Part shown: one piece after another, positions 10,441 to 20,100 of the stretch
How positions within the stretch are numbered: position 1 is the first letter of the stretch
Layout of the letters: each line of letters begins with the position of its first letter
From: Nitrospiraceae bacterium
Lineage (GTDB): Bacteria; Nitrospirota; Nitrospiria; Nitrospirales; Nitrospiraceae
Direction: 5' to 3'
Length of the DNA: 64,000 bases
NCBI GenBank assembly: GCA_035623075.1
Contig: DASPUC010000003.1
Coordinates: 90,982-154,981 of the forward strand
Translations under genes and position numbers: made by a program
The notes under the pieces: model-generated
The model's database searches: none
What the model saw: the letters and a program-made list of their open reading frames with translations, nothing else
What the model was told of the DNA's origin: nothing

Positions 10441-11433
10441 ATGGTACGAACCAGAATAATCGGGACTGGCTCATATATCCCTGAACGGGAGATATCCAAT
10501 CGCGAGGTCGGTGAACCGCTAGGGGTTGATGCAGCTGCCGTGCAGCGGCTCACGGGGATCAAGGAGCGGCGCTGGGCATCTCCGGCGCAAGCCTCCTCAG
10601 ATCTGGCTGCGGAGGCAGGTCGACAAGCCTTGGCGACCGCGGGTCTTGCCGCTGCTGATGTGGATGGAATAGTGGTTTCGACGACTTCGGCTGATACGGC
10701 ATTCCCGTCAACGGCCTGCCTCGTTCAGCGGTTCCTGGCGTGTCGGAATGTGCCGGCCTTCGATATCTCTGCTTCCTGTTCGGGTTTTCTCTATGGACTC
10801 TCGATGGCGGACGCCATGATTCGAAGTGGACAGCTCAAAACATGTCTCGTGGTAGCAGCCGAGGTGAAATCTCGGACGTTGGATCGGACGGATGTCGACA
10901 CGGCGCTCTTGTTTGGGGATGGGGCTGGAGCTGTCGTGGTCCGCGCAGAGCCGGGCAGCAGCCATCCGAGCAGAGGTCTCTTGGGCCTACGTCTCCATGC
11001 CGACGGATCAGGTCATGACTACATTCGTATTCCTGCTGGAGGGTCTCGAACCCCGACGACGCAAGAGACGGTGAACGCAATGGGTCACACATTGCGGATG
11101 AAAGGATCTCCGCTGTTTCGACAGGCAGTCCGGCGGCTGGAGGAAGCTGTGCGGGATGTGGTGAAGGAGTTCGGGATTGACCTTCAAGAGGTGACGCAGC
11201 TGATCCTTCATCAGGCTAATGCGCGTATCCTCGAGCAGGTTGCGAGACGCCTGAAGATTCCGGCAGGGCGAATCTGTTCTGTGATCGAGCACTACGGTAA
11301 TACGTCTTCGGCATCTCTCCCCATTGCCCTTGATCATGCAGTCCGAGCCGGCTCGATCAGACCAAACGATCTTATCGTGCTGGGCACTTTTGGCGGGGGA
11401 CTCACCTGGGCGACGGGAATCCTCCGGTGGTGA
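10441..11433 (+). CDS. fabH: 3-oxoacyl-ACP synthase III (FabH-like)
   Basis: FabH condenses acetyl-CoA with malonyl-ACP to start fatty-acid synthesis. The 330-residue protein carries the full thiolase-fold triad: Cys113 in 'DISASCSGFLYGL', His257 in 'LILHQANARIL' and Asn287 in 'EHYGNTSSAS', plus the N-terminal 'IIGTGSYIPE'. It stands alone under its own good promoter instead of in a fab cluster. It could therefore be a second, specialised KASIII that primes other acyl chains. The ribosome binding site aaaggagg lies farther than usual from the ATG. Confidence 0.92.
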   Translation: MVRTRIIGTGSYIPEREISNREVGEPLGVDAAAVQRLTGIKERRWASPAQASSDLAAEAGRQALATAGLAAADVDGIVVSTTSADTAFPSTACLVQRFLACRNVPAFDISASCSGFLYGLSMADAMIRSGQLKTCLVVAAEVKSRTLDRTDVDTALLFGDGAGAVVVRAEPGSSHPSRGLLGLRLHADGSGHDYIRIPAGGSRTPTTQETVNAMGHTLRMKGSPLFRQAVRRLEEAVRDVVKEFGIDLQEVTQLILHQANARILEQVARRLKIPAGRICSVIEHYGNTSSASLPIALDHAVRAGSIRPNDLIVLGTFGGGLTWATGILRW

Positions 11434-11520
11434 ACAATTTACAGGCCGGTAGCCGTTTCGTAATCTCGACGTAACAGGACTCGTGGAATGTAACCAGCGC
11501 ACGATAGGAGGGGCGACTCG

Positions 11521-12141
11521 ATGATGTTTGGGCTGATTCCCAAGGAAGAAGCGTTCTTCGAGATGTTTAAGAAGGCCGCGCATAACATGATCGAGGGGAG
11601 TCGTCTCCTGAAAGAGATGATGGAACACTTCCAGGATCCGGTCCAACAAGCCAAGCGAATCAAGGACGTGGAACATGTGGGGGACGGCATCACCCACGAC
11701 ATCGCCCTACGGCTAAACCAGACCTTTATCACGCCGATCGATCGCGAGGATATCCATGACCTTGCCAGCGCATTGGACGATATTCTCGATGTGACCGAGG
11801 CGATCGCTGACCGCTTCGTGCTCTACAAGGTAGCAAAACCGACCGATATGGCGATCAAGCTGGCAAACATTTTGTATCAAGCCTCTGTCGCGGTCGGTCG
11901 GGGAGTGGATCGTTTGGGGATGGGCCATCCCCAAGTGAATGAATGTAGTGTTCAGGTGAATAGCTTGGAGAACGAAGCGGATCGTGTTTCTCGCGACGCA
12001 ATCTCGGCGTTGTTCGAAAAGGAAAACGATCCGATGGCGGTGATCAAACTAAAAGAGATCTACGAGGGCTTTGAAGAAGGAACCGATCGGTGTGAGGACG
12101 TGGCCAATATTCTTGAGCGTATCGCCTTAAAACACCACTAA
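11521..12141 (+). CDS. DUF47 family PhoU-like phosphate transport regulator
   Basis: This 206-residue, all-helical cytosolic protein of the DUF47/PhoU-like family is typically encoded beside a PiT transporter and thought to regulate it. Visible family features are 'EEAFFEMFKKAAHNMIEGS', the acidic metal-binding-type helix 'RIKDVEHVGDGITHDI', and the closing 'EGTDRCEDVANILERI'. An aggagg site precedes ATGATG; either ATG could be the start. The PiT gene follows 160 bases later, and a PhoR/PhoB pair converges on it. Confidence 0.92.
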   Translation: MMFGLIPKEEAFFEMFKKAAHNMIEGSRLLKEMMEHFQDPVQQAKRIKDVEHVGDGITHDIALRLNQTFITPIDREDIHDLASALDDILDVTEAIADRFVLYKVAKPTDMAIKLANILYQASVAVGRGVDRLGMGHPQVNECSVQVNSLENEADRVSRDAISALFEKENDPMAVIKLKEIYEGFEEGTDRCEDVANILERIALKHH

Positions 12142-12303
12142 ATGAACCCGGTAAGAGGCAAGGCGTGAGAGGCCAGTGGCTCATCACAAGGGATCAGACT
12201 GCGGTGCTCGACCGATCGGCGGCCTTGTTGGTTGTGTTTGTTCTCGCAGGGAATCCGCAGGGCTTGCCGCCTGCCCCCTCCCTTCGCCTCACCAGGGTGT
12301 CGC

Positions 12304-13296
12304 ATGCCTGATTTGGGCGGGATGCTCCTCCTCGTCGTCCTGCTGGCGCTCATGTTCGATTTTTCGAACGGTTGGCATGACAGTGCGAACGCAATCGCGA
12401 CCGTGGTCTCCACACGAGTGGTCAGCCCGTTTGTGGCCGTGATGGCAGCGGGGGCTCTCAACGTCGCTGGCGCATTCATGTCGACGGCGGTTGCGAAGAT
12501 GCTCGGATCGGGAATCATTGATCCGACGTCCGTTACACAGCAGATGGTTGCAGCAGCGTTAGCGGGGGCGATTCTCTGGAATCTGCTCACGCTCATGCTT
12601 GGTCTTCCGACCAGCTCCTCCCACGCTTTGATCGGTGGGCTCGTCGGCGCGGCGGTGACTCACGGAGGATGGGAGACCGTGAAATTGTCCGGCCTCCGGT
12701 CCGTGTTGGAAGCAATGGTCTTGTCGCCGTTTTGCGGGTTTGCGATGGGACTTCTATTAATGGTGCTGATCAGCTGGACTTGTTTCCGGATCGCGCGGAG
12801 CGTGGCGACGCGGTTCTTCAAACGGCTACAACTCTTGTCGGCCTGCTTCATGGCATTCAGCCACGGGGCGAACGATGCTCAAAAGGCAATGGGTATCATT
12901 ACACTGGCTCTCCTTTCGGCGGGCCAGATTCAAACGGCGGAGGTGCCGGGTTGGGTCATCGGAGCCTGTGCTATCGCGATGGGTCTGGGGACGGCGGTGG
13001 GAGGCTGGCAGATCGTTAGGACCTTGGGGATGCGCATCGTCAAGCTCGAACCGGTTCATGGGTTCGCCGCTGAAACCGGCGCTGCAGCAGTGCTGATGGT
13101 CACGGCGCACATCGGTTTGCCAGTCAGCACGACGCACACGATCACCTCTTCGGTCATGGGTGTTGGCGCGGTTAAGCGACTGTCTGCGGTGCGCTGGGGG
13201 GTGACGAAGCGGATTCTCTATGCCTGGTTGTTTACATTGCCCGGTGCGGCGCTGTTGTCGTGCGTGATTTATCTGCTCGGAACCAGATTGAGCTGA
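12304..13296 (+). CDS. pit: Low-affinity inorganic phosphate transporter, PiT family
   Basis: PiT permeases take up phosphate (as a metal-phosphate) with protons or sodium. From ATG 12304 the protein is 330 residues, with about ten membrane segments and both halves of the family repeat: 'DFSNGWHDSANAIATVVSTR' and 'AFSHGANDAQKAMGI'. A longer open frame begins at 12232, but its extra 24 residues are polar and unconserved-looking, so I place the start at 12304. The 3' end overlaps the 3' end of the convergent histidine kinase gene by 28 bases. The neighbouring DUF47 and PhoR/PhoB genes mark a phosphate uptake and sensing locus. Confidence 0.93.
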   Translation: MPDLGGMLLLVVLLALMFDFSNGWHDSANAIATVVSTRVVSPFVAVMAAGALNVAGAFMSTAVAKMLGSGIIDPTSVTQQMVAAALAGAILWNLLTLMLGLPTSSSHALIGGLVGAAVTHGGWETVKLSGLRSVLEAMVLSPFCGFAMGLLLMVLISWTCFRIARSVATRFFKRLQLLSACFMAFSHGANDAQKAMGIITLALLSAGQIQTAEVPGWVIGACAIAMGLGTAVGGWQIVRTLGMRIVKLEPVHGFAAETGAAAVLMVTAHIGLPVSTTHTITSSVMGVGAVKRLSAVRWGVTKRILYAWLFTLPGAALLSCVIYLLGTRLS

Positions 13297-15134
13297 GAGT
13301 CCGGCGAAACGACGTGGTAGACGGATAATCGCACCACAAAACGACTCCCGGTCGGGATATTTGCCTCTACCCACACCTGTCCACCGTGTCCTTCGACGAT
13401 ATGTTTCACGATGGCCAGCCCGAGCCCTGTGCCTCCCAGCTCGCGCGAGCGCGCCTTATCAACGCGATAGAATCGCTCGAAGACTCGGGGACGATCCCGT
13501 TCGGGAATGCCCATACCGGTGTCGGTGACCGTCAAGTCGATCTGATCGCTGGCGGAGCTGGCGGAAGAGGGGCCAGATGTCGCGCGATGGGCCGCGATGG
13601 TGACGGTTCCATGTTCCGGCGTGTACTTGATCGCATTGTCGATCAGGTTCATGAGCACCTGCACGAGGCGCTCTTCATCGCCAGCAATCAGCGGGAGATC
13701 CGGAGCAATCCACGACGTCAAGCGATGCCCTTTTTTATCCGCAAGGGGTTTGAGCATGGCCAAGGTCCGCTCAATGACGGTGCTGAGGTGCAGCGGGTCT
13801 CGCTTGAACAGGACTTGACCGGATTCAATCTTCGAAAGCTGCAGCAGGTCGTCGAGAATCAAATTCAGTCGGTCGCTCTGCTTGAGGATGATATCGAGGA
13901 AGCGCGAGCTCGTGTCGGGGTCGTTTTTCCCTCCGTCGATGAGCGCCTCGACGTACCCTTTGATTGAGGTCAGCGGAGTCCGTAATTCATGGGAGACGTT
14001 CGCCACGAAATCTTTGCGGATGTTCTCAAGTCTCCGGAGTTCGGTGATGTCATGGAGCACCAGGACCGCACAGGCTTCATTGTCCTGTTCACCTCCTGCG
14101 ATTGAGGCTTCGACATGGAGGCACCGCCCACTCGGTGAGAGGATAATCTCGGATTCTTGCCCATTGCGGGATGCCAGCACGTTCGAAACCAACTGATTCA
14201 AGTCTTGGTGCTGGAACACGTCGGCACAGCGGCGACCACGCGATTCCGATCGACTGATGTCAAACATGCGCTCAAGGGCCGGATTGACCTGAAGGACTCG
14301 ACCGCGATAGTCGAGGACCATCACCCCCTCAACCATCGAAGTGAGCATCGCCAGCAACTGCGACCGATCTTCGGACAATTCCTCGATTTTCACTCGGAGC
14401 TCGGCGGTCATGTGATTGAGCGCATCGCCTAAAAGTCCGACTTCGTCCTGCGCCGATGTTTGGATACGAACGCCGTGGTCACCGGCGGCCAGCTGACTGG
14501 CTGCCTTGGCCATGTCCGACAACGGTTTTGTCAGCCCGCGTGCCAACCACACGCTTAGCGCGACGGCGATGAGAAACGCACTTCCGAACGCAAGAGCCAG
14601 ATTGTGCTGTAACTTGCCCAACTCCTGTTCCAACATTGTCATCGGAAGCCCGAGCCTCAGAAAAATCGAATAGGTCGGGTCGCCATCCCGTTTCAACCCG
14701 ACCGCTCGATACAACGTTCGCTGGCCGGTCGTGTGGCTCATGCGGAGATCGGTTCCGAATCCGGAGGCGATCGCGCTTTGAATTTCAGGCCTCGTTCGAT
14801 GATTTTCGACAGCTGCCAGTTCTCGATCAGGGACGGCACTGTCGGCCAAAACCGATCCATCCGCCGCCACGAGCGTGATACGCACGAGGGCCAACGAACT
14901 CAAATCGCGGACGATCGCTTGGAGTTGTGTTGTGGGCGGCAGAGGGCTGGGACCCAGAAGAAGAGGTTGCAATTGATGAGCGACGAGCTGGGTCCGGACT
15001 TCCAGGGTTTGACTCGACTGAGCAATCTCCTGTTGCTTGATCGACTGAGCGGCGAGAAGACCGGCAGTGATGAGTCCGCAGGCGAGCACCACCAGCGTGG
15101 CGAGCGTCACCTTCCATCGGATGGGGAGAGTCAT
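13269..15134 (-). CDS. phoR: PhoR-like sensor histidine kinase
   Basis: This is a 621-residue membrane kinase. Order: TM1 (about 9-28), periplasmic sensor region, TM2 (about 178-198), a HAMP domain ('RGLTKPLSDMAKAASQLAAG'), a PAS domain ('EGVMVLDYRGRVLQVNPALERMF'), HisKA with phospho-acceptor His382 in 'VSHELRTPLTSIKGY', and HATPase with N-box 'LIDNAIKYTPE', 'DTGMGIP' and 'GGTGLGLAIVKHIVEGHGG'. The layout matches PhoR, including the PAS domain. Its start overlaps the response-regulator stop by 4 bases, so the two are translationally coupled. Convergent placement next to DUF47-pit supports phosphate sensing. Confidence 0.9.
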   Translation of the reverse strand: MTLPIRWKVTLATLVVLACGLITAGLLAAQSIKQQEIAQSSQTLEVRTQLVAHQLQPLLLGPSPLPPTTQLQAIVRDLSSLALVRITLVAADGSVLADSAVPDRELAAVENHRTRPEIQSAIASGFGTDLRMSHTTGQRTLYRAVGLKRDGDPTYSIFLRLGLPMTMLEQELGKLQHNLALAFGSAFLIAVALSVWLARGLTKPLSDMAKAASQLAAGDHGVRIQTSAQDEVGLLGDALNHMTAELRVKIEELSEDRSQLLAMLTSMVEGVMVLDYRGRVLQVNPALERMFDISRSESRGRRCADVFQHQDLNQLVSNVLASRNGQESEIILSPSGRCLHVEASIAGGEQDNEACAVLVLHDITELRRLENIRKDFVANVSHELRTPLTSIKGYVEALIDGGKNDPDTSSRFLDIILKQSDRLNLILDDLLQLSKIESGQVLFKRDPLHLSTVIERTLAMLKPLADKKGHRLTSWIAPDLPLIAGDEERLVQVLMNLIDNAIKYTPEHGTVTIAAHRATSGPSSASSASDQIDLTVTDTGMGIPERDRPRVFERFYRVDKARSRELGGTGLGLAIVKHIVEGHGGQVWVEANIPTGSRFVVRLSVYHVVSPDSQLNLVPSR

Positions 15135-15841
15135 GCCGTCCGGTCCGCTTCTTTCAACTTATATCCTATCGATTTGACCGAGGTGATGGCTTCGTTCAGG
15201 AGCGGAATTTTTTGTTTCAGGCGGCGGATATGGACGTCGACGGTCCGAGTCGTACCGTAATAATCATACCCCCACACGGTGTTGAGAAGCACCTCGCGTG
15301 TGAGAACGCGGCCCGGGTTTCGCAACAGATGCTCAAGAAGTCCGAATTCTTTCGCCGTCAAGGGAATGTCTTTATTGTTCAGAGTAACCTCGTGACGGGC
15401 CAAGTCCATGACCAGGCGTCCATATTGGTATCGAGTCAGACGTTCGTCGGGTTTGCGATCAAGTCGACGAAAGAGCGCTTTGACACGTGCCATCAGCGCT
15501 TTTGGACTGAAAGGCTTGGTGACATAATCATCAGCGCCCAACTCAAGACCGATCACGGTATCCGACTCCTCGGCTTTGGCCGTCAACATGATGATGGGCA
15601 GCATCGCCGTTTCTGGAGCCGAACGAAGCCGTTTGCAGACCTCAAGTCCGTCGAGTTCGGGAAGCATTAAATCAAGGATGATCAGATCGGGCTTCTCCTG
15701 CTTAACCTGCTTCAAACCTTCTGAACCGGTCGCTGCCGTGACAGTTCGGAATCCCTCTTTCTCCAGATACAATTTGACCAATTGCAGGATGTCCTGTTCG
15801 TCCTCGACGATGAGAATCTTCTTTAACGGTGCGGGCGACAT
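15131..15841 (-). CDS. phoB: PhoB-like OmpR-family response regulator
   Basis: From the ATG at 15841 the protein is 236 residues. It has a receiver domain with phospho-acceptor Asp57 in 'LIILDLMLPELDG', acidic residues 'VEDEQD', the conserved Lys in 'DDYVTKPF', and a C-terminal winged helix ('LTAKEFGLLEHLLRNPGR', 'VDVHIRRLKQKI'). The frame stays open 120 bases upstream, but those codons give a basic, non-conserved extension, so the shorter start is chosen; its ribosome binding site is weak. It overlaps the kinase gene by ATGA and is expected to activate phosphate-starvation genes when phosphorylated. Confidence 0.9.
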   Translation of the reverse strand: MSPAPLKKILIVEDEQDILQLVKLYLEKEGFRTVTAATGSEGLKQVKQEKPDLIILDLMLPELDGLEVCKRLRSAPETAMLPIIMLTAKAEESDTVIGLELGADDYVTKPFSPKALMARVKALFRRLDRKPDERLTRYQYGRLVMDLARHEVTLNNKDIPLTAKEFGLLEHLLRNPGRVLTREVLLNTVWGYDYYGTTRTVDVHIRRLKQKIPLLNEAITSVKSIGYKLKEADRTA

Positions 15842-16018
15842 GGTGAATAGGTCCAGCCTACGGGGCCGTGAAAACCCTGTCAAGAGACGGAATCTGCCGG
15901 AGGACGGGCAAAACTGTTGACGGAACCTGCTGATCTGACGTAAGGTAAACGAGACGACCATGTTGGCTTGGCGTGAGGGCGACCAATGCTATCGGGCTAT
16001 GAGGGAGAGCGGATCACG

Positions 16019-16981
16019 ATGAAGATTTATCTTGCCAACCCGCGAGGATTCTGTGCCGGCGTCGATCGGGCGATCGATATTGTTGACCTGTCGCTGAAGA
16101 AATATGGTGCGCCGATTTATGTGCGACACGAAATCGTCCATAGCCGGCATGTCGTGAATTCGCTCCGTCAGAAGGGGGCTGTGTTCGTCGAAGAATTGAG
16201 CGAAGTTCCGGAAGGCTCGGTGGTGATTTTCAGCGCGCACGGTGTGGCGAAGTCGGTTTGGGAGGAAGCGCATCACCGACGATTGCACGTCATCGATGCG
16301 ACGTGCCCTCTTGTGATCAAAGTTCACAATGAGGTGAACCGTGATTACACGCAAGGGTACGATCTCATTCTTATCGGCCACGCGGGCCATCCCGAGGTGA
16401 TCGGAACACTCGGTCAGATCCCGGACAAGTTTCACCTCGTGTCCTCGGTCGAAGATGTACGAAATCTGCAGGTCGAGAACACCACGAACCTGTCGTATGT
16501 CACCCAGACGACACTCAGCGTGGACGAATGCCGAGATATCGTCGGTGCCCTCCACCAACGGTTTCCCCACATCAAGGGGCCCCACCAGGAAGACATCTGT
16601 TACGCCACACAGAACCGTCAAAACGCGGTCAAAGAACTGGCCAAGTTGGTCGATGTCATCCTGGTCATCGGCTCCCCGAATAGCTCTAATTCCAATCGCT
16701 TGCGGGAGTTGGGGGAACACTGCGGGATTGTTTCCTATTTGATTGACTCCGCATCCGATATCGACCCGGTCTGGCTCAAGAACGTGAAAGCGGTGGGAAT
16801 TACCGCCGGGGCATCGGCCCCCGAAGTGTTGGTAGAGGAAGTTGTAGCCTACCTGAAGACCTATGGCACGGCTGAAGTTGAAGATCTCACTGTGATCGAG
16901 GAAGACGTCGAATTTCTTCTTCCGAAGGAACTCATCACAATCGAATCGTCGAAGAAACCAGTGGCGATCCAAGCAGGCTAG
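16019..16981 (+). CDS. ispH: 4-hydroxy-3-methylbut-2-enyl diphosphate reductase (IspH/LytB)
   Basis: IspH is the last MEP-pathway enzyme, an iron-sulfur reductase that yields IPP and DMAPP. From ATG 16019 the protein is 320 residues. It has the three cluster cysteines at the classical positions, Cys12 ('NPRGFCAGV'), Cys96 ('DATCPLV') and Cys193 ('[10 protein letters not shown]'), plus the substrate loop '[10 protein letters not shown]'. A gagggagag ribosome binding site supports this start over an in-frame codon 33 bases upstream. It complements dxs and ispG at 29-32 kb. Confidence 0.97.
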   Translation: MKIYLANPRGFCAGVDRAIDIVDLSLKKYGAPIYVRHEIVHSRHVVNSLRQKGAVFVEELSEVPEGSVVIFSAHGVAKSVWEEAHHRRLHVIDATCPLVIKVHNEVNRDYTQGYDLILIGHAGHPEVIGTLGQIPDKFHLVSSVEDVRNLQVENTTNLSYVTQTTLSVDECRDIVGALHQRFPHIKGPHQEDICYATQNRQNAVKELAKLVDVILVIGSPNSSNSNRLRELGEHCGIVSYLIDSASDIDPVWLKNVKAVGITAGASAPEVLVEEVVAYLKTYGTAEVEDLTVIEEDVEFLLPKELITIESSKKPVAIQAG

Positions 16982-17018
16982 TCTTTTCCCTTCCCTTACA
17001 CTCAACCGTCAAAATATT

Positions 17019-17041
17019 GTGGGCTTTTTAACAAAGCCCAC
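17019..17041 (+). terminator. Hairpin after ispH
   Basis: A 9-base perfect stem (17019-17027 with 17033-17041) and 5-base loop lie 38 bases after the ispH stop. A T-rich tract begins about ten bases further on. It is a probable though imperfect intrinsic terminator. Confidence 0.5.
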
Positions 17042-17073
17042 TACAGGCAGTATTTTTCTTTGATTTTTCGTAA

Positions 17074-17092
17074 GGTCTTGTGTTACAAGACC
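17074..17092. promoter_or_regulatory. Perfect 8-bp inverted repeat upstream of smc
   Basis: GGTCTTGT and ACAAGACC are separated by 3 bases and lie 55 bases before the smc start. The repeat overlaps a weak promoter-like pair (TTGATT, then TACAAG with an 18-base spacer), so it could be an operator or a 5' hairpin. No binding factor can be named. Confidence 0.4.
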
Positions 17093-17146
17093 CCCGTTTG
17101 TCTGGTTCATTCAGGCTGGCCATACCACCCCTGAAAAGGAGTCGCC

Positions 17147-20100
17147 ATGTACCTGAAATCGCTCGAAATGCTGGGCTTTAAATCGTTCCACGAGGCCCGC
17201 ATCGAATTTCCGGACGGCGTCACGGCCATCGTCGGACCCAACGGGAGCGGTAAGAGCAATGTCGTCGATGCCATCCTCTGGGTACTTGGGGAACAGAGTA
17301 CAAAAACGCTCCGCAGCGAGAAGATGGAAGACGTCATCTTCAACGGGACCGAACTGCGGAAACCCCTTGGGATGGCGGAGGTGTCATTGGTGATCAGCGA
17401 ATTGGATCGGATCAACGTCGATCCTTTGTCTGGGCTATCGAGTCAATTGGCCGAATTTCAGGAACTCATGATTACGCGCCGTCTCTACCGGAACGGCGAC
17501 AGCGAATATCTAATCAACAAGACGCCCTGTCGCCTTAAAGACATCCGGAGCGCGTTGCTCGACACGCGCGCAGGCACCAAAGGGCACACGGTTATTGCCC
17601 AGGGACAAATTGATCAGATTCTCAACTCCTCTCCGCAAGACCGTCGCGAGTTGATCGAAGAAACGGCCGGCATCATCCGCTACAAGAAACAGAAGGCAGA
17701 AGCTTTGCGCAAACTCGACACCACACAGCAGAATCTCTTACGCGTGCGCGATATCATTGCCGAAGTCAAGAAGCAGCTGAATGCCTTGGAACGGCAGGCG
17801 CGGCAGGCGCGTTCGTATCAGACGCTCCAGCAGGAGGCGAAATCCCTTGAGATCCAATTGTTGACGCATGAATACCGAACGCTCCGAGCGACCATGAAAG
17901 GTGTAGAAGCTGAACTCCAGACATGCGCTCAACAGGAATCAGGAGAAGCGGCCGAGCAGGCGCGGCTTGTGGCTGCGCTCGAACAGGTACGACTTACGGT
18001 GTTCGAGGCGAATGACAGGATCGCCCGTGTGCACGAAGAGTTAACGACAGTCGAGCAGCAACAGGCGCAAGCGCTGACGGCGGCTGAAGTGGAGCGGAAT
18101 CGAGGCGGTCTCTTTGAAGAGCAGTTGTTGCAAGGGAAACAGGAACTCGACCGACTCGCGGAAGAACGACGCCGTCTACGATCGGAGACGGAAGCCATAG
18201 AGGAAGCTCTCGTGACCTTGGAGCGCGAATCTTCGGAACGGGAACAGACCGTGACTGCGCTCGACCGTGAGATGAAAACATTACTCCATCAACGGTCCAC
18301 AACAGTGGCGGAAGAAGAACGGGGCCGACTCGACGTCCTCAACCTGACCGTCCTAGTTGCACATGCAGAACAGGGCTTGGTTCAATTAGCAACGCGCAAG
18401 CAAGACATAGCCGGGCGCGACGAACGATTGACAAGAGAGCGAGGGGAAACCGAGGCCCAACAAGCTGCGGCACATGATCGACATCTGCAGCTTCAAGCCT
18501 CCTGCCGTGAAGCCGAGCAATTGGTAGAGACTCTCCGCCAGCAGCATCAGCAGGTCGTGCAGCAGAATGACCGCGCGGCAGAAGACTTGGTGGTGATCGA
18601 CCAACAACTACTGCGTCAATCGGAAGAGTTGGCTGCGGTAGACTCTCACCTGCGGGCACTGCAGGGTGTGTTGCAGGAAGACATGGGGTATGGCCGTTGT
18701 GGACAGGAAGAAGCCACCGCCCTCAAAGCCTGCACCGGTGTGCACGACGCGGTGGCGGAATGGTTGATCATCCCGCCGGGCCTTGACCGCGCGGTGGACG
18801 CTATTCTCGGTGAACGGGTACGTGGATGGTTTGTCGATGGGCTTGCAGCGGCTACCCACGCCATCGGCTTTTTGAAAGGCAACGATCTTGGGCGAGGCAC
18901 GTTCATCCCTCAACAGCCGCGCTGGACCGGCCGAACTTCTTCCTTGGAAACCTGGTGGCCGACAATCAAGGATCAACCCGGTGTCGTGGGGCGTGCGGTC
19001 GACCTAATCAAGGCGGAGCACCACCGCGAGGAAACGCGAAACTACCTCTTCGATCGTGTTGTCATTGTGGACTCGCTGGAAACGGCGACTCGGCTTTGGG
19101 AACAGCATTCGTGGTCGGCACCAGACGGCCCCGTGCTCGTGACTGGTGCGGGAGAAATTCTCGACCCTGCGGGAGTGATGACAGGCGGACAGGTGAGTAC
19201 CACAGGAGGGTTACTCCAGCGACGTCGAGAGGTTCTCGATCTCGATGCCAAGCGAGAACGATTGGTTGCTGCTGTGGAAGAGGGCAGGCAACGCCGGGAG
19301 CAGCTCCTTGCTCACGCCGTGGGCTTCAAGGAAGAGTTACGGCGGCTGGCCGATGCACTCCGCGATGCCGAGATGCGAGCGTTGTCTCTCCAAAAAGATG
19401 CGGTCGGGATCGGGCACATACTGGGAGAGCTGGCGCAGCGGATCGACACACTGACGAGTGATGCAACCCAACATTCGCGCGAGGGCCGGCAACTGGATCA
19501 AGAAATACGTTCCGGCGAAGCCCAGTTTGCGCAGTGGAAAAGCGAAAAACTCGGTCAAGAAACCGGGCTTGGACAGGTGCGGGCACGACTCAGCCAGATC
19601 GACCACCGTGTACAAGTGCTGCGACAAGAGCTGACAGAGGCACAGTTGATTGCCCAAGGCCTCAGGACGACCTCTGAACATCGACAGGAGGATCTGTTGC
19701 GCCTTCGGCAGGCTCAAGTCGAGGCTGATACGCGTGTCGAAGCTCTCACCCGCCAGATCGAAAGTCTCGTCACTTCGATTGAACAATGTCGGGCGGATCG
19801 GCTCAGACAGGAGACCTTGCGCCAGGAGCTGGGGCAGACAGCGGTCCAGATCAAGGCTCGACTGGTTGAAGCACAGGAGCAGCAAGCGCAAGACATGGTA
19901 ACTGCCCGACAGCTTGAGAGCGGACTCGATCAAGTACACCAACGGATCACCTCGATTCGCGAGGCTCGGATGCTGGTGGAAGTACGGCGAGCTGAGGTCA
20001 AAACTCAACTCGGTACAGTGGAGTCCACTCTCCTCGGGACGTATCAGGTTGACCTCCGTCTGCTGGCAGAAGGGATGCCCGCGACCTTAACAGTCGAGCC

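Noticed and set aside
15989..17005. Minus-strand frame of about 340 codons opposite ispH
   Set aside because: It is antisense to ispH, whose cluster cysteines and length are intact. No motif or ribosome binding site is seen on the other strand.
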